DNA from: BOG-908 sp963850605
Lineage (GTDB): Bacteria > Pseudomonadota > Alphaproteobacteria > Acetobacterales > Acetobacteraceae
Assembly (NCBI GenBank): GCA_963850605.1
Contig: CAWKLX010000003.1
Coordinates: forward strand, 372,001 to 436,000
Direction: 5' to 3'
DNA: 64,000 nucleotides
Made by a program: the position numbers and the translations under genes. This document shows positions 59,027-64,000 of the stretch, piece after piece. Every line of letters starts with the position of its first letter. Within the stretch, counting starts at the first letter, position 1. The notes below the pieces were generated by a model. The model was not told where the DNA came from, made no database searches, and saw nothing but the letters and a program-made list of their open reading frames with translations.

Positions 59027-59419
59027 CTACGCCACCAGCGCGAGCGGATGGTCGCGCAGCTTCGTATCGCGGGTCAGAACGCTAAGCTGCTCTTCTTGAG
59101 CCTGCACGAGAAGCAGTTCGTCGAAGGGGTCCCTGTGGCCGAGGCGGATGGCCAGGGGCGTCGTTGCATGGCGGGCAGTCAGCGCCAGGAACTGCCACTG
59201 CATTTCTTCGGCAACCATGACGACGTCATAAGGTGACACCGGACCTTTCCGCGCGCCGGTCGCGTGCAGGCTGTCCCATTTCAGCCGGATCTCCCAGAGC
59301 GCCACAGCCGAGACCACGAGTTTGTCGGCTGTCGTGAGAAGGTCACGCTCTGCTTGGTGAAGCCGTTCCGGCAAGACGGCAGCCCAGATCAGGATGTGCG
59401 TATCGAGCAGCAGCCTCAC
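59027..59419 (-). CDS. PIN-domain toxin (VapC-like)
   Basis: A 130-residue PIN ribonuclease: LLLDTHILIWAAVLPERL (first acidic residue), SAVALWEIRLKWD (Glu of motif 2), GHRDPFDELLLVQAQEE (third acidic) and LTRDTKLRDHPL. All four acidic positions are present, so it should be active. The start overlaps the antitoxin stop by four bases. Confidence 0.9.
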   Translation of the reverse strand: MRLLLDTHILIWAAVLPERLHQAERDLLTTADKLVVSAVALWEIRLKWDSLHATGARKGPVSPYDVVMVAEEMQWQFLALTARHATTPLAIRLGHRDPFDELLLVQAQEEQLSVLTRDTKLRDHPLALVA

Positions 59420-59673
59420 GGATCCAGCCCGAGCACTTCGAGACTGTAGGCGGGATCGTCGAACTTCTCCGGCACCACCATCGTCAGCCCATCCAGCCCC
59501 AGCCGGCGCCTGACCTCGGCTGCCCTGGCAAAGTCCATCCCAAGACTCGATCGGGCCGGAACCATTTCGATGAATGGCTGGCCATGTTTGGTGACAACCA
59601 CACGTTCGCCACGCGCGGCAGCCTGAGCGGCTTCTGCGAAACGGGCCTTTGCGTCTCTAATGGACAGCTGCAC
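59416..59673 (-). CDS. Phd/YefM-type antitoxin
   Basis: An 85-residue protein: VQLSIRDAKARFAEAAQAAA, RGERVVVTKHGQPFIEMVPA, then a C-terminal toxin-binding tail (RLGLDGLTMVVPEKFDDPAY). The GTG start begins the family's first beta strand; the frame is open further up but adds unrelated residues. It pairs with the PIN toxin, and probably represses the operon. Confidence 0.87.
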   Translation of the reverse strand: MQLSIRDAKARFAEAAQAAARGERVVVTKHGQPFIEMVPARSSLGMDFARAAEVRRRLGLDGLTMVVPEKFDDPAYSLEVLGLDP

Positions 59674-59853
59674 GGATCGTTCCCCACGGGTTCGCTTTGT
59701 TTCCGGAACGTAGGGAGTGAGGGTGACAGGAATGTGGTCGCGTTGCAACTACATCTATCCTGCGGTTTGCTGAGGCGGGGCGGACCGGTCCCGCCCTAGC
59801 CGTCACCGCCCGTCGCCGCTATGCCAAGCGCCCCACTGCTCCGAGCTTTTCCG

Positions 59854-60603
59854 ATGGCCGGCCATAGCCACGCAAAGAACATCATGCATCGCAAGGGCGC
59901 GCAGGACGCGCGACGCGCCCGGCAGTTCGCCAAACTGTTGCGTGAGATCGCGGTCGCCGCCCGCCAGGGCCTGCCCGACCCGGCCGCCAATGCGCGCCTG
60001 CGGGCGGCCGTCACCACCGCCTACAAACAGAATATGACCCGCGACACGGTGGAGCGCGCCATCAAGAAGGCGTCGGGTGCCGCCGGCGGTGAGGATTTCG
60101 CCGAGGTTCGTTACGAGGGCTACGGCCCCTCGGGCGTGGCCGTCATTGTCGAAGCGCTGACCGACAACCGCAACCGCACCGCGTCGGACGTGCGCTCGGC
60201 CTTCAACAAATATGGCGGGGCGCTTGGCGAGACGAATTCCGTCAGTTTCATGTTCAGCCGGCTCGGCGCAGTCACCTACAGGGCAGGCGCCGCCACACCG
60301 GATGCCATGCTGGAGGCGGCCATCGATGCCGGTGCCGACGACGTGGTCAGCAACGAGGACGGCCACGAGGTGGTGTGCGCCCCGGACAACCTGTTCGCCG
60401 TGCGCGACGCCTTGGAACAGCGTTTCGGCGCGCCGGAGGAGGCGAAATTCGACTGGCGCCCAAGCACGGTGGTCACGCTCGACGAGGAGCGTGCCGCATC
60501 CGTGCTGAAACTGATCGATGCGCTGGAGGAAAACGACGACGTGCAAACGGTGTTCGCCAATTACGACATTCCGGACGAAGTTCTCGCCCGCATCGCCGGC
60601 TAG
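59854..60603 (+). CDS. YebC/PmpR-family protein
   Basis: A 249-residue protein beginning MAGHSHAKNIMHRKGAQDAR, with PDPAANARLRAAVTTAYKQN, EVRYEGYGPSGVAVIVEALT, TASDVRSAFNKYGGALGETN and a C-terminal LKLIDALEENDDVQTVFANY. The family acts as a translation factor or DNA-binding regulator and usually sits next to ruvC. An in-frame ATG 11 codons earlier is less likely. Second Lys of the usual WANIKHRK is altered to AKNIMHRK. Confidence 0.95.
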   Translation: MAGHSHAKNIMHRKGAQDARRARQFAKLLREIAVAARQGLPDPAANARLRAAVTTAYKQNMTRDTVERAIKKASGAAGGEDFAEVRYEGYGPSGVAVIVEALTDNRNRTASDVRSAFNKYGGALGETNSVSFMFSRLGAVTYRAGAATPDAMLEAAIDAGADDVVSNEDGHEVVCAPDNLFAVRDALEQRFGAPEEAKFDWRPSTVVTLDEERAASVLKLIDALEENDDVQTVFANYDIPDEVLARIAG

Positions 60604-60609
60604 GCGTCA

Positions 60610-61113
60610 GTGGCGCGATTGCTCGGTCTCGATCCCGGTCTGCGCTACACCGGTTGGGGCGTGATCGAGAGCGACGGCAACCGACTGCGCCACATCGACT
60701 GCGGGGTGATCGCCACAGACGGGGACGCAGCGGTGCCCGACCGGCTGCGCACGCTTTACAGCAGCCTGACCGACCTGATCGCGCTGCACCGCCCGGACGA
60801 GGCGGCGGTCGAAGAAACCTACGTCAACCGCAATGGCGCCGCGACCCTGAAGCTGGGATATGCGCGCGGCGTGTGCCTGCTGGCGCCATCCCTGGCCGGC
60901 CTGAACGTGGCCGAGTACGGGGCGAAAATGGTCAAACGCGCGGTGGTCGGCAACGGCAACGCCGAGAAAGCACAAGTCGCCCACATGGTCGCCCGCCTGC
61001 TCCCCGGCGCCGTGCTGCGCCGGGCGGACGCCTCCGACGCGTTGGCGGTCGCCATCTGCCACGCGCACCACCGGTCCACGCAGCTTGCCATCGCGCGCAC
61101 CGTGCCAGCATGA
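60610..61113 (+). CDS. ruvC: Holliday junction endonuclease RuvC
   Basis: A 167-residue RNase H-fold nuclease: ARLLGLDPGLRYTGWGVIES (first catalytic Asp), AAVEETYVNRNGAATLKLGY (second, Glu), and DASDALAVAICHAHH (last Asp pair). GTG start six bases after the yebC stop. It overlaps ruvA by four bases. Confidence 0.95.
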   Translation: MARLLGLDPGLRYTGWGVIESDGNRLRHIDCGVIATDGDAAVPDRLRTLYSSLTDLIALHRPDEAAVEETYVNRNGAATLKLGYARGVCLLAPSLAGLNVAEYGAKMVKRAVVGNGNAEKAQVAHMVARLLPGAVLRRADASDALAVAICHAHHRSTQLAIARTVPA

Positions 61114-61715
61114 TCGCGCTGCTGACCGGCCGGGTGGACAGTCTCGACAGCGGGAGCTGCATCATCGACGTGGGCGGCGTCGGCTACCTGGTCCAGGCCA
61201 GCACGCGCACCCTGTCCGCGCTGCCCACCCCGCCCGCCCAGGCGCGCGTGCTGATCGAGACGGTGGTCCGCGAAGACGCGATCCTGCTGTACGGTTTTGC
61301 CGACCCCGCCGAGCGCGACTGGTTTCGCCTGCTGACCACCGTGCAGGGGGTGGGCGCCAAGGTGGCCCTGGCCGTGCTCTCCGCCCTGTCTCCACGCGAG
61401 CTGATCGGGGCCATCGCCACGGGCGACCGGGCCAGCCTGACCCGCGTGTCCGGGGTAGGGCCGAAACTGGCGGTGCGTCTGCTGACCGAACTGCGGGACA
61501 GGGCAGGGGCCATGCCGTCCGGCGCGGGCCTGCCGATGCAGGCCGACACGGCTGGAAGCCTGGCCGGCGACGCTTTGTCCGCGCTGGCCAATCTCGGCTA
61601 CCGCCGGCAGGAGGCGCAGCCGGCCATCGAACGCGTGCTCGAAACCCTGGGTCCGGACGCCGCCCTGGACCTCGTGATCCGAGACTCGCTGCGCGAGCTG
61701 GCCAGAGCGAGGTAG
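61110..61715 (+). CDS. ruvA: Holliday junction DNA helicase subunit RuvA
   Basis: A 201-residue protein: domain I MIALLTGRVDSLDSGSCIID, two helix-hairpin-helix motifs (LTTVQGVGAKVALAVLSAL and LTRVSGVGPKLAVRLLTEL), an Ala/Gly linker, and domain III (ALSALANLGYRRQEAQPAIE). It targets RuvB to junctions. ruvB normally follows directly; here it is 1.6 kb away. Confidence 0.95.
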   Translation: MIALLTGRVDSLDSGSCIIDVGGVGYLVQASTRTLSALPTPPAQARVLIETVVREDAILLYGFADPAERDWFRLLTTVQGVGAKVALAVLSALSPRELIGAIATGDRASLTRVSGVGPKLAVRLLTELRDRAGAMPSGAGLPMQADTAGSLAGDALSALANLGYRRQEAQPAIERVLETLGPDAALDLVIRDSLRELARAR

Positions 61716-62137
61716 ATATCGATCTACAAAGGCGGCTTTTACGCCTGGCCTGTCCTGCCGGCGCGGTTTCCGCATCGTTTTCTTAGGCCGGTCCGCTCAG
61801 CTTGGCATGACCATGAAGCAGATGTCGCGCGCGCTCACCCACAATGTTGTCGCCGGTTACGGGCCGGAGTTCCTCCGCCACATTCTCCTGGCGGTCGTGG
61901 CCCTCCTGCTCGCCATGCCCATACGCCACGCTCAACAAGCTCTGATACGGCTGGCGCATGGCGGCCCGGCTCGGCCCGCCATGGCTCGGCTCTGGCCGAC
62001 CCGCCTGCCCGCTCCCGCCGATCTGCTCCGCGAGAGCATGGTCCGTCCGCAATGGCTCACGGATCAAGTTCTAGCTCATTGTCTTGGCGCTCATCTTTAT
62101 CCGACCGAACGATTCCGTTCGATCGGATGATGCCCTA
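61716..62137. other. Gene-poor gap after ruvA
   Basis: About 420 bases with no convincing gene. Frames are open on both strands (one plus-strand frame of 107 codons from 61807) but the products are compositionally poor and unrecognised. It ends in a palindrome at 62100-62127. It may be remains of a lost gene or a repeat. Confidence 0.5.
62100..62127. repeat. TCCGACCGAACG intergenic palindrome
   Basis: Twelve-base arms TCCGACCGAACG and CGTTCGATCGGA (one mismatch) around ATTC. The stem is GC-rich and lacks a T-run. It resembles extragenic palindromes common in related genomes. Confidence 0.55.
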
Positions 62138-62497
62138 GTGGCCAGCCGGCTGTCCGCCTTGCGCGCCGGTGCCATGCGCCTGGACGCCACGTCACGTCTG
62201 CATCTGCGCATTCTGGCCACGCACTTGACCATCATCCTGGTTTTTGCATTGCCCATATTGCTGCTCGACGCCTCGTGGCACGGCCTTCTGGCGCGGCTGG
62301 CGGCCAGCTTGCGCCTGGCTGCCGCCAGCCTGGCGTTCATGGCGCTTGTCGCCCGTCATCCTTGGCCACGCCGAAGCTTTTGCCTGTGGGACGAGGTGAC
62401 CGTCCTGTGCGCGCTGGCGCTGCTGTGCGCGCTCGTGTTGCCGGCGGCGCGTGTTGCCGAGGTGCAGGACGCTTCCCATGTCAGCGCCCCACCGTGA
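62138..62497 (+). CDS. Small three-helix membrane protein
   Basis: A roughly 119-residue protein with three predicted helices (LTIILVFALPILLLDASW, AASLRLAAASLAFMALVA, EVTVLCALALLCALVLPAA). Unrecognised. The start is unsure: GTG at 62138 or ATG at 62174, with no clear ribosome site for either. It precedes the SDR gene by 11 bases, so may share its transcript. Confidence 0.5.
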   Translation: MASRLSALRAGAMRLDATSRLHLRILATHLTIILVFALPILLLDASWHGLLARLAASLRLAAASLAFMALVARHPWPRRSFCLWDEVTVLCALALLCALVLPAARVAEVQDASHVSAPP

Positions 62498-62508
62498 AGG
62501 AACACCCG

Positions 62509-63201
62509 ATGCCAGCACCGAAAACCATACTTTTAGCCGGCGCCAATCGCGGTCTGGGCCTGGGGCTGGTTCGCGAATACCTGGGACGGGGCTGGCACGT
62601 TGTGGCCACCGCGCGCGATCCCGCCGCCGCGAGCGAGCTGGCCACGCTGGCACAGGCGCATGGTGACGCGCTTACGGTCGAGCGGCTGGACGTCGCTGAC
62701 CCTGCCTCGGTCAGGGCCCTCGCCAGCCGCTTCAGCGGGCGCGCGCTGGACGTGCTGTTCGTGGTGGCCGGCATGAACGGCCATGCCGGAAAGCCGATTC
62801 ACGAGGTGCCCCAGGCCGACATCGCCCGCGAGTTCCTGGTCAACTCCAGCAGCCCGGTCGCCCTGGCCGAGGCATTGGAATCCGCGCTGGCGCCCCATGC
62901 GGCGGTCGCTTTCATGACGTCCACCCTGGGCAGCATCGCCGGTAACACGTCAGGCGGCTACGAGCTCTACCGCGGCACCAAGGCGGCGCTGAACATGTTT
63001 GCGGCGTCCTACGCGCTGCGCCATGCCGGCCGGCCTGTGCTGCTGCTGCACCCCGGCTGGGTGCGCACCGACATGGGCGGCCCGAGCGCGCCGCTGGATG
63101 TAGAGACGAGCGTCAAGGGGCTGGCCCAGGTGATCGAGCAGCATGCGAACCGCGCCGGCGTGGCGTATCTGGATTACCAGGGCAAGACGCTCCCCTGGTG
63201 A
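62509..63201 (+). CDS. Short-chain dehydrogenase/reductase (SDR)
   Basis: A 230-residue Rossmann-fold enzyme: TILLAGANRGLGLGLVREYL (cofactor glycines), LDVADPASVRALA, the NAG-like element altered to VVAGMNGHAGK, the catalytic Ser region FMTSTLGSIAGNTSGGYELY and YRGTKAAL (YxxxK). HPGWVRTDMGG follows. AAGGA lies six bases upstream of the ATG. Substrate unknown. Confidence 0.9.
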   Translation: MPAPKTILLAGANRGLGLGLVREYLGRGWHVVATARDPAAASELATLAQAHGDALTVERLDVADPASVRALASRFSGRALDVLFVVAGMNGHAGKPIHEVPQADIAREFLVNSSSPVALAEALESALAPHAAVAFMTSTLGSIAGNTSGGYELYRGTKAALNMFAASYALRHAGRPVLLLHPGWVRTDMGGPSAPLDVETSVKGLAQVIEQHANRAGVAYLDYQGKTLPW

Positions 63202-63300
63202 TGGGCTGCATAACAGCCCATCCTACGGGTTCTTAACCCCCGCCACCAAGGGCCGCCTGCTAGCACCCGGACGTGGCCGGCTCCCGATCCCTTTCCGAAC

Positions 63301-64000
63301 CTGACGAGTTCGCGCGCCCTCTCGCCGGAGCGTGCATTCGAAGATTTTGCCGAAGCCAGCCTTCGCCCGCAAAGCCTGCGCGAATTCGTCGGCCAGCGCG
63401 CCAGCCGCGAAAACCTGTCCGTGTTCATCGAGGCGGCACGGGCGCGCGCCGAGGCGCTGGACCACGTGCTGCTCCATGGCCCGCCCGGCCTGGGAAAAAC
63501 CACGCTGGCGCAGATCGTGGCGCGCGAGCTCGGCGTGGGGTTCCGCGCCACCTCCGGCCCGGTCATCCAGCGCGCCGGCGACCTGGCCGCCATCCTGACC
63601 AACCTGCAAGCCCGTGACGTGCTGTTCATCGACGAGATCCACCGCCTGCAGCCGGCTATTGAGGAGATCCTCTATCCGGCGATGGAGGATTTCCAGCTCG
63701 ACCTGATCATCGGCGAAGGCCCGGCCGCCCGCTCGGTGCGCATCGACCTGCAACCTTTCACCCTGGTCGGCGCCACTACGCGCGCAGGGCTGCTCGCCAC
63801 TCCGCTGCGCGACCGCTTCGGAATCCCGCTCCGCCTGGTTTTTTATACCCCCGAAGAACTCACCCTGATCGTCGCCCGCGGCGCTGAAAAACTCGCCTTC
63901 GACCTGACCGGTGACGGCGCCCGCGAGATCGCCCGACGTTCGCGCGGCACCCCGCGGATCGCCGGCCGGCTGCTGCGCCGCGTGCGCGACTTCGCCCTCG
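63301..64000 (+). CDS. ruvB: Holliday junction helicase RuvB, partial (runs off the end)
   Basis: The first about 233 residues of RuvB are visible: LRPQSLREFVGQRASRENLS, Walker A LLHGPPGLGKTTLAQIVA, Walker B VLFIDEIHRLQPAIEEIL, sensor 1 LVGATTRAGLLATPLRDRFG, and GTPRIAGRLLRRVRDF (arginine finger region). The N-terminus is odd: in frame there is no ATG, GTG or TTG upstream, so the reading begins at a CTG. A GTG at 63273 would fit only with a one-base shift. The window ends inside the gene. Confidence 0.85.
   Translation, partial: MTSSRALSPERAFEDFAEASLRPQSLREFVGQRASRENLSVFIEAARARAEALDHVLLHGPPGLGKTTLAQIVARELGVGFRATSGPVIQRAGDLAAILTNLQARDVLFIDEIHRLQPAIEEILYPAMEDFQLDLIIGEGPAARSVRIDLQPFTLVGATTRAGLLATPLRDRFGIPLRLVFYTPEELTLIVARGAEKLAFDLTGDGAREIARRSRGTPRIAGRLLRRVRDFAL

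Noticed and set aside
61807..62130. 107-codon plus-strand frame after ruvA
   Set aside because: No ribosome site, no recognisable fold, a competing open frame on the other strand, and its end runs through the 62.1 kb palindrome.

Overview
This 64 kb, GC-rich window is chromosomal DNA from an alphaproteobacterium, most likely of the family Acetobacteraceae. The grounds are the gene content and order (queA-tgt, tatBC-serS, ccmCDEFGHI, ctaCDBE, lptCAB-rnd, yebC-ruvCA), an XoxF/PQQ alcohol-oxidation island, and short AT-rich palindromes (TTCTTTT..AAAAGAA type) scattered between GC-rich genes. No prophage, insertion sequence, CRISPR array or rRNA is visible. One tRNA gene, tRNA-Leu(CAG), is present.

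Layout. 0-10.7 kb: orphan ABC importer parts, a VOC protein, queuosine tRNA modification (queA-tgt), Tat export (tatBC), serS, acs, and small EVE and YciI genes. 10.7-16.3 kb: a cytochrome c maturation operon, ccmCDEFG-x-HI. 16.4-17.3 kb: a membrane protein with a winged-helix regulator. 17.3-21.3 kb: a protein-oxidation repair module. In it msrA and a frameshifted msrB face a cytochrome b561, a molybdopterin oxidoreductase, an ECF sigma factor and an NrsF-type anti-sigma factor; the shared intergenic region holds two divergent copies of one promoter-like motif, GTAAC(C/T)-N16-CGAA. 21.3-25.7 kb: an EamA transporter, a doubly frameshifted PAS hybrid kinase and a FIST-domain sensor (a NosP/NahK-like pair).

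25-37 kb is the centrepiece: xoxF, xoxG and xoxJ for lanthanide-dependent methanol oxidation, a CXXXCW rhodanese-like protein, a pentapeptide-repeat protein, a SoxYZ-like carrier, a zinc hydrolase, a 27-residue pqqA, a cytochrome c, and the PQQ-alcohol-dehydrogenase-associated ABC system (binding protein, beta-propeller, ATPase, permease, secreted protein). XoxF would oxidise methanol in the periplasm and pass electrons through XoxG and other c-type cytochromes. These depend on the Ccm system and could feed the aa3-type oxidase encoded at 38.6-44.2 kb.

37-64 kb: csp, a methyltransferase, ctaC-ctaD-ctaB-x-ctaE-DUF983-SURF1 (no ctaG), a dihydroorotase, an AI-2E-type permease, lptB-lptA-lptC with rnd, tRNA-Leu, a TonB-like zinc-ribbon protein, selO, a MATE transporter, a frameshifted ClC channel, a quinone oxidoreductase, an alpha/beta hydrolase, a toxin-antitoxin pair, yebC-ruvC-ruvA, an SDR, and a ruvB that runs off the end.

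Three themes deserve attention: the sigma/NrsF regulatory circuit with its paired promoters; a dispersed palindromic repeat that has built itself into the N-terminus of one protein; and at least five apparent frameshifts that all have the same sense (one extra base), which may be sequencing error or real gene decay.
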